A stretch of DNA of 64,000 nucleotides from Roseibium sediminis (lineage in GTDB: Bacteria; Pseudomonadota; Alphaproteobacteria; Rhizobiales; Stappiaceae), in assembly GCF_008711325.1 (NCBI RefSeq), contig NZ_VXDB01000004.1, positions 62,001 to 126,000 of the forward strand, in the 5' to 3' direction. Both the position numbers and the translations under genes were made by a program. Every line of letters starts with the position of its first letter. Position 1 is the first letter of the stretch. Below are positions 17,496-27,804 of this stretch, one piece after another. Under the pieces are notes generated by a model. That model saw only the letters and a program-made list of their open reading frames with translations. It had not been told where the DNA came from and made no database searches.

Positions 17496-19481
17496 ATGAG
17501 CTGGTTGGACAAGAATCCGCCGGCTTCGATATCAAATCCGGACTTGGTGATTGCGCAATATAAATCCCTGTCCCGACAGGCGCCGCTCATTTACTTGATC
17601 GGACTGGTCGGGGGGTGGAGTCTTGCCATTTCTCACTGGTCGGTCGCTCCCGCCTGGGCTGTCATCTATTATCCCATTCTCGTTTCGATTGTTTCGGCGT
17701 TTCGCATCGTCAACTGGCTGAAAGCGCGAAAGGCGGACGTCTCTGTTCTGGAGGCAAAGAAGCAGCTCGACCGGTCGCACGTCATGGCGATCCTTGTGCC
17801 GCTCCTCTTTGGCTTCTGGGGATTCAGTCTGTTTCCCTACGGGGACCTTGCCCTGCAGGGGCAGGTGATCTTTACGGTCTGCGTGGGAACAGTTTCCATC
17901 ATGTTCTGCGTTCTGCATCTTCGTACAGCAATGCTGGTCGGAGTGCTTTGCATCAACGTGATCGGCATGACCTATTTTCTGGTCTATCAGAACTTTGATC
18001 ATTTTGCCGTGTTCATCAGCTCTGTCGTGTTTTGCGGCGCGCTTGTCTTTGTTTTCCGGAACTATTACGACGACTTCCTGCAGCTGGTGACCATTGGTCA
18101 GCAGTTGAAGGCGAAGCAGACGCAGTTGGAGCTGAAGGCTGAGGAAACGGAGCGCCTTGCGAGGGAAAACGAAAAGCTCGCCAATCATGACGCGCTGACG
18201 GGGTTGCCCAATCGCCGACTATTTTTCAATGTTCTGGAATCAAAGTGTTCCGAAGCCTTGGCCAAAGAACAGCTTCTGGGCCTGTGCCTATTCGATCTTG
18301 GCGGCTTCAAGGCCCTGAATGACCTCTTTGGTCATGTGGCGGGTGATAGCCTCCTGCTACAGGTCGGAACACGGCTGAAAGCGAATGTCGGAAAAAGCTT
18401 TATTGCGCGTCTTGGCGGGGACGAGTTTTGCGTGGTGATCGAAAACGCTGCCAATGCACGTGAAATTGAGATGAAGGGCCGGGAAATCCGGGACATCTTC
18501 AACGCACCGTTCCTCGTGCCGGGCGGCGGTGTGTCTCTTTCCGGGTTCGTCGGCGTTGCCATTCTCGAGGGGGAAACATCCTCCTATGTCCATCTCTATG
18601 AAAACGCAGCTTTTGCCCTTCGGGTTGCAAAGCGCAAGAGTGACCAGCCGTTCATCCTCTTTGGCGAGGCGCAGCGGGAGGAGATGCGAAAGACGGTTCT
18701 TCTTGAGCGAACCCTTCTGAACGCAAATCTGTTCGAGGAACTGTCGCTGGAGTACCAGCCGATCATCGATATCCGCTCGCATCGTGTGCGGTGCTTCGAA
18801 GCGCTTGCCAGATGGAATAGTCCGGAACTCGGCAATGTTCCGCCGTCGGACTTCATCCCGGTTGCTGAACATTCCGGTTATATCAGTCAGCTGACAAGTT
18901 ACCTGCTGGAACGCGCCTTGCGGGAAGCAAAGGACTGGCCGGAGGAGGTTGGTCTTTCCTTCAACTTGTCCGCCACAAACCTGTCTTCTGCCGATACGGT
19001 CAACCAGCTTCTGGGCATTGTCGAAAGGTCGGGCTTTCAGCCGGAGCGCATCGAATTCGAGATCACAGAGACGGCGGTCATGTGGGACTATGATCAGGCG
19101 CTGAAGGCTGTTCGGACGTTGAAGAAAATGGGCGTTCGCATTTCTCTCGACGATTTCGGGACCGGGTATTCAAGCCTGAAGCAGATGCATGAACTGCCAC
19201 TGGACAAGATCAAGGTGGATCGCAGCTTTGTGCAAGGCATCACCTCTGACCCCACGAGCTACGGCATCGTGAAGTCGCTTCTGACCCTCAGCCACGACAT
19301 GAATATCGACTGCGTGATTGAAGGGGTGGAAACCGCGGCAGAGCTTGAAACGGTCAAGGAAATTGGCGGTGATCTGGTTCAGGGGTTTCTGCTTGGCCGC
19401 CCGCTTCCCCCGACAGATGTTGCCGACTGTCTGGAAAAGGCCGAATGCAAGCAGCGGGAAGCCTGGGCGTCTGCTTCCTGA
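17496..19481 (+). CDS. Membrane GGDEF-EAL cyclic-di-GMP protein
   Basis: A 661-residue protein with about five N-terminal membrane helices (roughly 30-190), a short coiled linker rich in Lys/Glu/Gln (about 205-230), a diguanylate cyclase domain and an EAL phosphodiesterase domain. GGDEF is intact at 307-311, though the usual DLDGFK is DLGGFK, and no RxxD inhibitory site lies before it. The EAL motif is intact (435-437 in FEALARW), with EITETAV and DDFGTGYSS also present, so hydrolysis of c-di-GMP looks possible. Net activity cannot be predicted. The ATG at 17496 has GAGGA 10 bases upstream; a GTG at 17445 is an alternative. Convergent with recO. Confidence 0.93.
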   Translation: MSWLDKNPPASISNPDLVIAQYKSLSRQAPLIYLIGLVGGWSLAISHWSVAPAWAVIYYPILVSIVSAFRIVNWLKARKADVSVLEAKKQLDRSHVMAILVPLLFGFWGFSLFPYGDLALQGQVIFTVCVGTVSIMFCVLHLRTAMLVGVLCINVIGMTYFLVYQNFDHFAVFISSVVFCGALVFVFRNYYDDFLQLVTIGQQLKAKQTQLELKAEETERLARENEKLANHDALTGLPNRRLFFNVLESKCSEALAKEQLLGLCLFDLGGFKALNDLFGHVAGDSLLLQVGTRLKANVGKSFIARLGGDEFCVVIENAANAREIEMKGREIRDIFNAPFLVPGGGVSLSGFVGVAILEGETSSYVHLYENAAFALRVAKRKSDQPFILFGEAQREEMRKTVLLERTLLNANLFEELSLEYQPIIDIRSHRVRCFEALARWNSPELGNVPPSDFIPVAEHSGYISQLTSYLLERALREAKDWPEEVGLSFNLSATNLSSADTVNQLLGIVERSGFQPERIEFEITETAVMWDYDQALKAVRTLKKMGVRISLDDFGTGYSSLKQMHELPLDKIKVDRSFVQGITSDPTSYGIVKSLLTLSHDMNIDCVIEGVETAAELETVKEIGGDLVQGFLLGRPLPPTDVADCLEKAECKQREAWASAS

Positions 19482-19500
19482 AACGCATCTCCGACAAAAA

Positions 19501-20268
19501 TCAGTCCTCTGTGAACTGCCACGCGTGGTTCTGCCTGTAGTCCTTCTCGATACTGAGAATGAGTTGTTGGCGGACGTTCTCAAGGGCAGGGGACGATTGC
19601 CAGTTTTCGTGCCGTGACAGGAAATAGCGGGTCAGCCGAAAACCGTTGGCGATGTCCTTGAAAAGCAGTTCAGAGCCCGGTTGCCTTTGTCCGTCGATCA
19701 GGAAATCGGGCAGGGGCAGCAGTTTGTCGTGATAGGGCTGTCCGGCATCCCTACTGACTGCCCGTCCGGATTTTGGCGATACATAGGCAAGGTCATCGGT
19801 TGTCCCGGTCGCGGCGCAGCTGCCGAGGTCCAGACCGAAACCAAGTTCGTTGAGCAATTCCAGTTCAAAACGGATCAGCAGCGGAGCGCCGACGCCGCAA
19901 TCGGACAGGTTGTCCAGCACGACTTCTGTTGCCTTGAAGAGGGACGGGTGGGGATCGCGTTCCGGCAGGAGCCGTAGAAGTGCAGCTATATGCTGCACGC
20001 CATGGAGACCCAGAGGATTGGCCATGAGTTCGGCGGCCCGAAAGCGGACCGGGTCAATCGAGAAGATGCCTAGATGATCCTGCAGGCGTGCGCGCCAGGT
20101 CAATTGCAGCTCGTTGCCAGGTTGGACGAGCGGTTGACGGGTGCGGGATCGTCCGCCGCGCACCAGCCCCTGATGACGACCGTGCAACTCGGTCATCACT
20201 TCCAGAATTACATCATTTTCGCCGTGTTTTCGGGAACCAAGAACAATGCCGGAGGCGGTCCATTCCAT
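19501..20268 (-). CDS. recO: DNA repair protein RecO
   Basis: A 255-residue recombination mediator that, with RecR, loads RecA onto SSB-coated single-stranded DNA in the RecF pathway. The N-terminal OB fold is visible in MEWTASGIVLGSRKHGENDV (1-20) and LHGRHQGLVRGGRSR; the helical C-terminal region has ALLRLLPERDPHPSLF and FELELLNELGFGLDL. Last gene of the long minus-strand run, 26 bases after era, and tail to tail with the GGDEF-EAL gene. Confidence 0.95.
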   Translation of the reverse strand: MEWTASGIVLGSRKHGENDVILEVMTELHGRHQGLVRGGRSRTRQPLVQPGNELQLTWRARLQDHLGIFSIDPVRFRAAELMANPLGLHGVQHIAALLRLLPERDPHPSLFKATEVVLDNLSDCGVGAPLLIRFELELLNELGFGLDLGSCAATGTTDDLAYVSPKSGRAVSRDAGQPYHDKLLPLPDFLIDGQRQPGSELLFKDIANGFRLTRYFLSRHENWQSSPALENVRQQLILSIEKDYRQNHAWQFTED

Positions 20269-20294
20269 CTCAGCGTCCGTCTATCCCGGTCAGG

Positions 20295-21221
20295 TCAGCT
20301 TGGAAACTCAAGCCCCATTTCGCGATACCGTTCCGGATCATCGGACCAGTTCTCGCGCACTTTCACAAACAGGAACAAGTGTACCGGTGCTTCGATGATA
20401 TCGGCAAGTTCTTCGCGTGATGCTTGCGAGATGGCCTTGATCGTCTGGCCGCGCTTGCCAAGAACGATGCTTTTCTGGCTGTCTCGTTCCACGTAGATGG
20501 TCTGCTCGATCCGGGCGGAGCCGTCCTTCTTGGTTTCCCAACGTTCCGTTTCAACGGTCGAAATATAGGGAAGTTCCTGATGAAGGCGCTCGAACAGCTT
20601 CTCGCGGGTGATTTCTGCCGCCAGAAGACGCATTGGCAAGTCAGAAGGCTGATCTTCCGGATAGAGCCATGGCCCCATCGGCACCGCCTTGGCGAAGTGA
20701 TCCAGAATGGATGTAACCCCATCGCCGTTCAGGGCGGAGACCATGAAAGTCTCCTTGAATTGCAGGATTTCGTTGGCCTTCTGGGCAAGGGTCAACAAGT
20801 GGTCGCGCTTTGTGACGTCGATCTTGTTGAGGATCAGCACCTTGTCTCCCGGCAGATCGGCAAGGCGGGTCATGATCGCCTCGACCTCTTCGTCAATGCC
20901 CTTGCGCGCATCAATGAGGAGGGCGGTCAGGTCCGCATCGCGCGCACCGCTCCATGCGGTGTCTACCATTGCCCGGTCCAGGCGCCGCTTGGGCTTGAAG
21001 ATCCCGGGCGTGTCCACGAAGATCAGCTGCGATCGATCATGCATTGCAATGCCGCGCACGATGGCGCGCGTCGTCTGCACCTTGTGTGTGACAATCGACA
21101 CCTTGGTGCCAACCAGCTGATTGAGCAGCGTCGACTTGCCGGCATTGGGGGCGCCGATCAGGGCAACAAAGCCTGCGCGGGTCGGTTCCTCGGTCGGAAG
21201 CTGTGTGTTTTCGTCGGTCAA
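20295..21221 (-). CDS. era: GTPase Era
   Basis: A 308-residue ribosome-assembly GTPase acting on the 3' end of 16S rRNA in 30S maturation. G1 is GAPNAGKST (23-31), the switch II box is FVDTPGIF, and the base-specificity box is NKID; the C-terminal KH domain includes SQKSIVLGKRGQTIKAI with the RNA-binding GKRG loop. It starts 6 bases after rnc, the classic rnc-era pairing linking RNA processing to ribosome assembly. Confidence 0.97.
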   Translation of the reverse strand: MTDENTQLPTEEPTRAGFVALIGAPNAGKSTLLNQLVGTKVSIVTHKVQTTRAIVRGIAMHDRSQLIFVDTPGIFKPKRRLDRAMVDTAWSGARDADLTALLIDARKGIDEEVEAIMTRLADLPGDKVLILNKIDVTKRDHLLTLAQKANEILQFKETFMVSALNGDGVTSILDHFAKAVPMGPWLYPEDQPSDLPMRLLAAEITREKLFERLHQELPYISTVETERWETKKDGSARIEQTIYVERDSQKSIVLGKRGQTIKAISQASREELADIIEAPVHLFLFVKVRENWSDDPERYREMGLEFPS

Positions 21222-21227
21222 GTGATC

Positions 21228-21932
21228 TTATCCGTTCCAGACGCCTTCGCGCCGCAACACGGCCTCGGCAGCATTTTGTTCCGCAAGGCGCTTTGAACCG
21301 CCTTTGCCTTCCCCTTGTTTCAGTCCCTTGACGGTAACGCCCACAACGAATTGCGGCGCATGGTCGGGACCGTCACGGGATATGACGTCATATGTGGGGG
21401 TGGGCAGGCTCTTGGACTGTGCCCATTCCTGCAGGGTTGTCTTCGCGTCACGCAGTGGACCGCTCCAGGTCATCATCCGCCTTTTCCACAGACGCTGGAC
21501 GAAATCATAAGCCGCATCGAAACCGCCATCGAGGTAAATGGCCGCAAGCACCGCTTCGCAGATATCGGCTAAAAGCGCCGTCTTCTTGCGTCCGCCGGTT
21601 TGCGCTTCGCTGTGACCGATCCGCATGGCTTCGCCGAGATTGAGCTCGATGGCGATTTCCGCGCAGGTCTCCCGCTTGACCATGTGATTGAAGCGACGAG
21701 CCAGCTCGCCCTCATCGGCCTTGGGGAAGTTCTGGTGCAGCATCGTCGCGACGGCAATTCCAAGAACACGGTCGCCAAGAAACTCGAGCCGCTGATAGCT
21801 CTCGTTCACGCCTTCTCCCGGCCCAAGTGCGCTTGCATGGGTCAGGGCCTTCTTGAGAAGCGCCTCGTTCTTGAAAACGTATTCGAGGCGCTCAGACAGT
21901 TGCCTCAGCGCCTTGTCAGCTTGTTTTGCCAT
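21228..21932 (-). CDS. rnc: Ribonuclease III
   Basis: A 234-residue double-strand-specific endoribonuclease processing rRNA precursors and structured mRNAs. The catalytic signature is YQRLEFLGDRVLG, with DICEAVLAAIYLDGG containing the second acidic cluster; the C-terminal double-stranded-RNA-binding domain runs from about residue 160 (TTLQEWAQSKSLPTPTYDVI, GKGGSKRLAEQNAAEAVL). The ATG at 21932 is chosen because MAKQADKAL begins the conserved domain and GAAAGAG precedes it; the open frame to 22067 would overlap lepB. Confidence 0.96.
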   Translation of the reverse strand: MAKQADKALRQLSERLEYVFKNEALLKKALTHASALGPGEGVNESYQRLEFLGDRVLGIAVATMLHQNFPKADEGELARRFNHMVKRETCAEIAIELNLGEAMRIGHSEAQTGGRKKTALLADICEAVLAAIYLDGGFDAAYDFVQRLWKRRMMTWSGPLRDAKTTLQEWAQSKSLPTPTYDVISRDGPDHAPQFVVGVTVKGLKQGEGKGGSKRLAEQNAAEAVLRREGVWNG

Positions 21933-21963
21933 GTCAGCTCTTTCAGGCTCTGGGCCTAAGCAA

Positions 21964-22716
21964 TCAGAGTGTCTTGAACAGACGATCCCAACGAACACTC
22001 CACGGCCAGTTCCAGAACATCCAGGCAGACTGGCCTTCCTCAACGGAGAAGAAGAGGATCTCGGCACGGCCTACAAAGTTCTCGAAAGGCACAAATCCGA
22101 CCGCCGGTATCACACGGCTATCGACGGAATTGTCGCGGTTGTCGCCCATCATGAAATAGTGCCCTTCAGGCACTTCATAAACGCGCGTATTGTCCCATTG
22201 TCCCCGCTCGGTGAGGTCAAGGGTCTCATAGCTCACGCCGTTCGGAAGGGTTTCGCGGTATCTTGCAACACGCTGCACGCCGCCAAACGGGGTCTGCTCG
22301 ATATAGTCGTCGATCCGTTCGCGCGGGACAGGCACATCATTAATGTGCAGCACGCCCTCGATCATCTGGATCCGATCGCCAGGAAGGCCGATTACGCGTT
22401 TGATATAGTCGGTCGAATTGTCCCGCGGCAGCTTGAAGACAGCGACATCGCCGCGCTCCGGTTCGCTGGCCATGATCCGGCCTTCTATGGGAGCAAGCCC
22501 AAACGGGAAGGAATATTGCGAATAGCCGTAGCTATATTTCGACACGAAGAGGTAGTCGCCGATCAGAAGCGTGTCCTTCATGGAACCGGACGGGATATTG
22601 AACGGCTGGAACAACAGGGTTCGGACGAGAAGCGCTAGAACCAGGGCTTGAATGATGACCTTCACGGTTTCCCAAAGCCCGCCCTCATTCTCGGTTTTTT
22701 CTTCAGTCACGCTCAT
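21964..22716 (-). CDS. lepB: Signal peptidase I
   Basis: A 250-residue type I signal peptidase that removes signal peptides from exported proteins at the outer face of the inner membrane. One membrane helix (about 17-35) precedes the periplasmic protease. The Ser-Lys dyad is Ser45 (in IPSGSMKDTL) and Lys106 (in YIKRVIGLPGD); the GDNRDNSVDSR box is present near the C-terminus. The 292-base gap from acpS suggests it has its own promoter; rnc follows 31 bases later. Confidence 0.97.
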   Translation of the reverse strand: MSVTEEKTENEGGLWETVKVIIQALVLALLVRTLLFQPFNIPSGSMKDTLLIGDYLFVSKYSYGYSQYSFPFGLAPIEGRIMASEPERGDVAVFKLPRDNSTDYIKRVIGLPGDRIQMIEGVLHINDVPVPRERIDDYIEQTPFGGVQRVARYRETLPNGVSYETLDLTERGQWDNTRVYEVPEGHYFMMGDNRDNSVDSRVIPAVGFVPFENFVGRAEILFFSVEEGQSAWMFWNWPWSVRWDRLFKTL

Positions 22717-23008
22717 TTTGTCCCTTGGTGTTCCGCAACACGGAACAGTTTTCTGGCGAAGTGGAAAAACTCATAACCCCTAGAAGGGGGACTAGCAATG
22801 TCATTGGCTGTTTTGATGGCAGTTTGCCATGGCCAAAACGAGGCGGTATGTGGATAGCCTTAGGTGTTTGATCCCGGAGGGACGCTAAAACAGCTTTGAT
22901 CTGCGGCGTCAAACCGCTCAATCGGGCAGGAAGCCCGCTTATCACGCTTTTCCTTGCAACTCTTTGCCGTTTGCTGCGCCATTTCGATCAAATTAATGGC
23001 TCCTGACC
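22717..23008. other. Spacer between acpS and lepB
   Basis: 292 bases with no supported gene. Minus-strand frames here are short and lack a ribosome site or family signature. A small hairpin (CCCCT/AGGGG, 22777-22789) is visible. It probably holds the lepB promoter. Confidence 0.4.
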
Positions 23009-23443
23009 CTAATCCGCGACCGGCGCATCCGGTGCCTGCGGCCAGTCCGACGGCCATGCGGAAATCACGACGAAGGCCTGAGCCAGCGGATAATCGTCGG
23101 TGATGGTAAGGTCGATCCTCGGGCGAAAACCCTCTGGGACCAGAGCCATGAGACGGTCCATCGCTCCGCCCGTGAGTTCAATCGTCGGTTTCCCGCTCGG
23201 CAAGTTGACAACACCCATCTCGCGCCAGCTCACGCCCATGCGAACGCCGCTGCCAAGCGCCTTGGAACACGCTTCCTTTGCCGCAAACCGCTTGGCATAG
23301 GAGGCCGCCCGCAGTTTCTGCCGGTCCGATTTACGCCGTTCAGTTTCGGTGAAGACGCGATTGGTGAACCGATCCCCGAAACGTTCCAGCGTCTGTTCGA
23401 TCCGCCGGATATCAATGAGGTCGCTGCCGATTCCGATGATCAT
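23009..23443 (-). CDS. acpS: Holo-[acyl-carrier-protein] synthase
   Basis: A 144-residue enzyme that transfers 4'-phosphopantetheine from CoA to apo-ACP. The two conserved regions are [16 protein letters not shown] (Asp8 binds magnesium) and [18 protein letters not shown] (the conserved Glu of AAKEA). The length is normal with a slightly extended C-terminus. It sits in the rpoZ-to-recO minus-strand run, downstream of the DUF2062 gene. Confidence 0.96.
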   Translation of the reverse strand: MIIGIGSDLIDIRRIEQTLERFGDRFTNRVFTETERRKSDRQKLRAASYAKRFAAKEACSKALGSGVRMGVSWREMGVVNLPSGKPTIELTGGAMDRLMALVPEGFRPRIDLTITDDYPLAQAFVVISAWPSDWPQAPDAPVAD

Positions 23444-23482
23444 CTGGTGCCATCACTGAGAGAGGGAAGGGCAAGCGCAGGT

Positions 23483-24073
23483 TCAGTCCTGCGTGGAGCC
23501 GCGGAAGGGTCTGCCGCGAAACAGTTTCTTACGATCCAGTACGTTACGCCGACGCCGCTGATAGACTTCCACACTCTTCAGCACGATGAAGTAGCACACA
23601 GCACCTGTAATCAGGCCCAACGGGATCGCACCGATGACCATCGGTTTGATCAACGGCAGAATGGTGTCCAGAGAGCGGGAGAACAGGCCCTCATGGAGCT
23701 CCATATTCAAACGCGCGTCATGGTGCTTGGGCGCACTGCCGGTCAAAATCCATTGCCCGACCTTGTAGGTCGAGGCCCAGATAAATGGAAACGTGATCGG
23801 ATTGCCAACGGCGGTTCCAAAGGCTGACGCAATCATGTTTCCGCCAACCAGATAGGCAAGGGCGAAGGACAGGATGAAGTGCAGCCCTATGAAGGGAGTA
23901 AAGGAAGCAAAGGTGCCAGCAGCAAATCCGATGGCAATGACATGCGGTGTTGCGGTCAGGCGAAGAACCCGCTTTCCAAGATAACGCGTCGACCGGGCCC
24001 AGCTGTGACGCGGCCAAACGGCTACCCTCAGCTTTTCGATCCGTGTCGGCGAATTTCGTCTCTTAAAAAGCAT
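23483..24073 (-). CDS. DUF2062 membrane protein
   Basis: A 196-residue inner-membrane protein of the DUF2062 family: a basic N-terminus, then the family core HVIAIGFAAGTFASFTPFIG (about 43-62), a second hydrophobic segment (LHFILSFALAYLVGG), the GNPITFPFIW motif, and a further membrane helix near 150-175. The biochemical function is not established. Its place between pyrE and acpS is a conserved arrangement in Hyphomicrobiales. Confidence 0.9.
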   Translation of the reverse strand: MLFKRRNSPTRIEKLRVAVWPRHSWARSTRYLGKRVLRLTATPHVIAIGFAAGTFASFTPFIGLHFILSFALAYLVGGNMIASAFGTAVGNPITFPFIWASTYKVGQWILTGSAPKHHDARLNMELHEGLFSRSLDTILPLIKPMVIGAIPLGLITGAVCYFIVLKSVEVYQRRRRNVLDRKKLFRGRPFRGSTQD

Positions 24074-24103
24074 CGGGTATCCGTACTCACATACTCATCA
24101 TAC

Positions 24104-24685
24104 TCAAGCCAGTCCGCGGCTACCCGGTTTTACCGCCGGAATGGCGGCCAGTTCAGGAGGAAGCTTATCAGCTTCGTAGGCCGGAACCTTGTATTCGGCA
24201 AGTGCGACAATAGGCACACCTGCATCTGCCTCGCCGCCGGATCGATCAATCAGACAGCAAACAGCCTTCACATCCGCACCAAGGGCCCGCAATGCATTCA
24301 CGGTTTCACGGCTGGAAAGACCTGTCGTGACAATGTCCTCGACAATAATCACGCGTGCGCCTTCAGGCAGTTCGAAGCGGCGCAGACGAAATTCCCCGCC
24401 TTCGCGCTCAACCCACATGGCCGGAACATTCAGGTGGCGGGCTGTCTCGTAACCGGGGATCAGGCCGCCCAGAGCAGGGGAGACGATGTAGTCGATTTCC
24501 CCAAGATTGGCGGACTTGATCTTCTCGGCAAGCGCCTTGCAAAGCCGCTCGGTCTTTTCCGGATACATGAATACCCGCGCCTTTTGCAGGAACACGGGGC
24601 TGCGCAGGCCGGAGGTCAGAATGAAGTGACCTTCCAGAAAGGCACCTGCTTCACGGAAAATGTCGAGTACCTGGTCGCGAGTCAT
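24104..24685 (-). CDS. pyrE: Orotate phosphoribosyltransferase
   Basis: A 193-residue type I phosphoribosyltransferase making orotidine 5'-phosphate from orotate and PRPP in pyrimidine synthesis. The PRPP loop [16 protein letters not shown] is intact, and the substrate loop [15 protein letters not shown] is present. The ATG at 24685 begins the conserved [15 protein letters not shown]; a TTG at 24715 would add ten residues and is less likely. It lies 37 bases after the rsh stop. Confidence 0.95.
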   Translation of the reverse strand: MTRDQVLDIFREAGAFLEGHFILTSGLRSPVFLQKARVFMYPEKTERLCKALAEKIKSANLGEIDYIVSPALGGLIPGYETARHLNVPAMWVEREGGEFRLRRFELPEGARVIIVEDIVTTGLSSRETVNALRALGADVKAVCCLIDRSGGEADAGVPIVALAEYKVPAYEADKLPPELAAIPAVKPGSRGLA

Positions 24686-24722
24686 GGTCCAGATATAACC
24701 CCTTTGATATGTCAAAACGTTG

Positions 24723-26963
24723 TCAGCCGTTCACACGGCTTACCGACGAAACGTTTGGCTTTGAGCGCAGTTGATTGATTATCCGGTTCAAATGTTTCAA
24801 ATCCCATACCTCCAGATCAATTATCATCTGGTGGAAGTCTTCGGCCTTTCGAACCATCTTAACGTTGTCGATGTTGCCGTTGTTTTCCCCGATCACCTGA
24901 GCAATCGTGGCCAATGAGCCGGGCTCGTTGACAGCGGCAATTGTCAGCCGGGCAGGGAAACGCTCCGGATCATCTACATCGATATCCCAGCGCACATCGA
25001 CCCAGCGATCTGCCTGATCATCGAATTCCTTCAGGGCCGGCGACTGGATCGGATAGATAGTCAGACCTTCCTCAGGCGTCAGGATGCCAACGATCCTGTC
25101 GCCGGGTACAGCGCCGCCATCGGGTGCAAACCGAACGGGAACATCGCCCGACAAACCACGAATCGGAAGCGCTGGATCGGCAGTGTCATCGTCGTTCGTG
25201 TCCGGGGCATCAGCATGAAGTTGATCGACAGGTATCCGGAACTTCAGACCTGTTGCCTTCTTCAGGTCGAACCAGCCTTCCTCAGGCGCCCGTGGCGTGT
25301 GATGCGCGCGCTCATCCTGATAGTCCGGGTGAACCGATTTCAGGACTTCTCCGGCTCCGATGTTGCCCCGTCCAACCGCTGCCATCATTTCATCGAGTGA
25401 CGGGAAGTTGTGCTCTTCCAGGGCCACCTTCAGCAGGTTTTCAGAGTAGGACTTGTTCGCCCTGGCAAAGGCCCGCTGCAGGATGTGCTCTCCAAGCGCG
25501 CTATATTGTTTGCGAACCGACTCGCGCGTCGCGCGCCGAATGGCGGCACGGGCCTTGCCGGTGATCGCAATGTTCTCCCACGCAGGAGGAGGTGTCTGGG
25601 CCGCAGAGCGTACGATTTCGACCTCGTCACCATTCCGCAGTTCCGTGACCAGCGGCATGATCTTGCCGTTGATCTTGCAGCCTACGCAGGTATTGCCGAC
25701 GTCGGTGTGAACCGCATAGGCAAAATCGATCGGCGTCGCGCCTCTGGGAAGAGCAATCAGTCGACCCTTTGGCGAGAAGCAGAACACCTGATCGTGGAAG
25801 AGCTCAAGTTTGGTATGCTCGAGAAACTCTTCCGGCGTATCGCCTTGTGAAAGCAGATCGATTGTCCGGCGCAGCCATTCATAGGCACGCGAATCGTCGG
25901 TGTGGCTGGCGATGTTCCGCCCGCCAAACTCGCCGTCCTTGTAAAGCGCGTGGGCTGCGATGCCGAACTCGGCAACACGGTCCATGGAGGCGGTGCGAAT
26001 CTGCAGTTCGACGCGCTGACGGGATGGACCGACGATGGTGGTGTGGATCGACCGGTAGTCGTTTTGCTTCGGGGTCGAGATGTAGTCCTTGAAGCGGCCG
26101 GGAACCGTCGGCCAAGCAGTGTGGATGACACCCAGAACGCGGTAACACGCTTCAACTGTCCCGACCACGACGCGAAAGCCGTAAATGTCCGACAGCTGCT
26201 CGAAGCCGATGGATTTGCGCTGCATCTTGCGGAAGATCGAATAGGGACGTTTTTCCCGCGCCTGGACCACGGCGGCCATACCGCGTTCAGCGAGGCGCTC
26301 GGTCAGTGTCTTTTCGATGCTGGCGATCATGTCCATGCTGCGCTCGCGCAGCCCGTCGAGGCGTTCCGTGATCGTCTCGTAGGCATCGGGATTGAGCGTC
26401 TTGAAGGAGATGTCCTCCAGCTCCTCGCGCATGTCATGCATGCCCATCCGGCCGGCGAGGGGAGCGTAGATCTCCATCGTTTCTTCGGCAATGCGCCCAC
26501 GCTTGTGCTCCGGCATGTGATGGAGCGTGCGCATGTTGTGCAGGCGGTCGGCAAGCTTGACCAGAAGCACCCGAACATCATCAGCGATGGCAAGAAGCAA
26601 CTTGCGGAAGTTCTCGGCCTGCTTGGCCTTGCGGGACACGAGGTCCAGTCGCTTGATCTTGGTCAGGCCGTCAACGAGCTTGCCGATTTCATGGCCGAAG
26701 AGATTGTCGATTTCCGCCCGCGTCGCGTCCGTGTCTTCAATCGTGTCATGAAGCAGCGCAACGGCGATCGTTGCATCGTCAAGCCTGAGATTTGTCAGGA
26801 TCGCGGCAACTTCGAGAGGATGGGAGAAATAAGGGTCCCCGGAAGCTCGCGTCTGGGAGCCATGCTTTTGCATGGCGTAAACGTAGGCCTTGTTGAGAAG
26901 GGCTTCGTCGGCGTCCGGATTGTATCGTGTGACTCGTTCTACGAGTTCATATTGGCGCATCAT
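24723..26963 (-). CDS. rsh: Bifunctional (p)ppGpp synthetase/hydrolase (RSH)
   Basis: A 746-residue long RSH enzyme, the single stringent-response switch of most alphaproteobacteria (also named spoT or relA). The hydrolase domain has His48 in FSHPLEV and the His72-Asp73 pair of LLHDTIEDT. The synthetase domain (about 235-345) includes [14 protein letters not shown] and RFKDYIS; the RxKD type marks bifunctional enzymes. TGS (about 390-450, [18 protein letters not shown]) and a C-terminal ACT domain (about 670-745, [19 protein letters not shown]) follow. The ATG pair at 26963/26960 matches the family start; an in-frame GTG at 27017 is possible. It lies 99 bases after rpoZ. Confidence 0.96.
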   Translation of the reverse strand: MMRQYELVERVTRYNPDADEALLNKAYVYAMQKHGSQTRASGDPYFSHPLEVAAILTNLRLDDATIAVALLHDTIEDTDATRAEIDNLFGHEIGKLVDGLTKIKRLDLVSRKAKQAENFRKLLLAIADDVRVLLVKLADRLHNMRTLHHMPEHKRGRIAEETMEIYAPLAGRMGMHDMREELEDISFKTLNPDAYETITERLDGLRERSMDMIASIEKTLTERLAERGMAAVVQAREKRPYSIFRKMQRKSIGFEQLSDIYGFRVVVGTVEACYRVLGVIHTAWPTVPGRFKDYISTPKQNDYRSIHTTIVGPSRQRVELQIRTASMDRVAEFGIAAHALYKDGEFGGRNIASHTDDSRAYEWLRRTIDLLSQGDTPEEFLEHTKLELFHDQVFCFSPKGRLIALPRGATPIDFAYAVHTDVGNTCVGCKINGKIMPLVTELRNGDEVEIVRSAAQTPPPAWENIAITGKARAAIRRATRESVRKQYSALGEHILQRAFARANKSYSENLLKVALEEHNFPSLDEMMAAVGRGNIGAGEVLKSVHPDYQDERAHHTPRAPEEGWFDLKKATGLKFRIPVDQLHADAPDTNDDDTADPALPIRGLSGDVPVRFAPDGGAVPGDRIVGILTPEEGLTIYPIQSPALKEFDDQADRWVDVRWDIDVDDPERFPARLTIAAVNEPGSLATIAQVIGENNGNIDNVKMVRKAEDFHQMIIDLEVWDLKHLNRIINQLRSKPNVSSVSRVNG

Positions 26964-27062
26964 GGCCGAGACCGACTCCACTTCTGGGCCGGGACGGTAG
27001 TCCGGAACCAAAAACACTCGGCCATGAGGTGTCCCACGAACCGAGTGTCATGCAGGATTTGA

Positions 27063-27464
27063 TTAAACGTCGTCGTTGCTGCGGTCCGGCGGGACCAGAC
27101 CTTCAAGACCACGCAGCAGATCTTCTTCCGACATACGGTCGAATTCGATGGCGCTATCGTCCACAGCATTGACCTGAGTGACGTTCTGGTTGGATGAAGG
27201 AACCAGCGGAACGGCATCTTCTTCCGGCTCATCCACTTCCACATACTTCTGCAGGGAATGAATGAGGTCCTCTTTCATGTCTTCCGGGCTTACAGTCTGC
27301 TCGGCAATTTCTCGGAGGGCCACGACCGGGTTCTTGTCGTTGTCACGCTCAACAGTGAGCGGGGAGCCGCTTGAGATCATGCGAGCGCGATGAGCAGCCA
27401 ACAGAACCAGCTCAAACCGGTTCTCGACCTTGTCGATGCAATCCTCGACGGTCACGCGCGCCAT
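27063..27464 (-). CDS. rpoZ: RNA polymerase omega subunit
   Basis: A 133-residue omega subunit that assists folding and assembly of beta'. The conserved core is [20 protein letters not shown] and [11 protein letters not shown]...LREIAEQTV; the acidic extension of about 60 residues ([21 protein letters not shown]) is typical of alphaproteobacteria. GGAGA lies upstream of the ATG. First gene of the minus-strand housekeeping run; the pairing with rsh is widespread. Confidence 0.96.
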   Translation of the reverse strand: MARVTVEDCIDKVENRFELVLLAAHRARMISSGSPLTVERDNDKNPVVALREIAEQTVSPEDMKEDLIHSLQKYVEVDEPEEDAVPLVPSSNQNVTQVNAVDDSAIEFDRMSEEDLLRGLEGLVPPDRSNDDV

Positions 27465-27510
27465 ACCACGTCTCCATTATCGTTTGAATTAGGGAGTCTT
27501 GAGTTGCCAG

Positions 27511-27539
27511 CTTATAGTATGGGTATATAGGGGAAGCAA
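27511..27539 (-). promoter_or_regulatory. Candidate rpoZ promoter
   Basis: On the minus strand, TTGCTT (27539-27534) and TATAAG (27516-27511) are separated by 17 bases, placing transcription start about 40 bases before the rpoZ ATG. Confidence 0.55.
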
Positions 27540-27775
27540 CCCCTGACATTAAATGCATAAACATGTTCGAAAGTACGGTTACGTTAGCCCAATCCCCGAA
27601 AATCCATGTAGTAACATTAAGAGTACGTATTTTGCATTGCGTAGTCGTCGGGAAATAGTGTAGCGAAGTCTGGCGGTAAAATTACGAATGCAATAACCGT
27701 GCGGGAAAACAAAAACAAAAATAGGAGTCGGTTAATCGGCTCCGGCTATTATATGGGCTAAACGGTGGGCGACCT

Positions 27776-27804
27776 ATCAGCTGCTTATTTTCTGCTGATT
27801 TTTT
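27776..27804 (+). terminator. Terminator-like hairpin upstream of the NYN gene
   Basis: ATCAGC (27776-27781) pairs with GCTGAT (27794-27799) around a 12-base loop, followed by a run of Ts ending at 27804. No plus-strand gene precedes it, so it would end a small RNA or attenuate the NYN-udg transcript. The stem is short. Confidence 0.4.

Noticed and set aside
22860..23057. 65-codon minus-strand frame between acpS and lepB
   Set aside because: Overlaps the acpS end, lacks a ribosome site and a family; treated as spacer.
25902..27062. 386-codon plus-strand frame
   Set aside because: Antisense to rsh; no motif.
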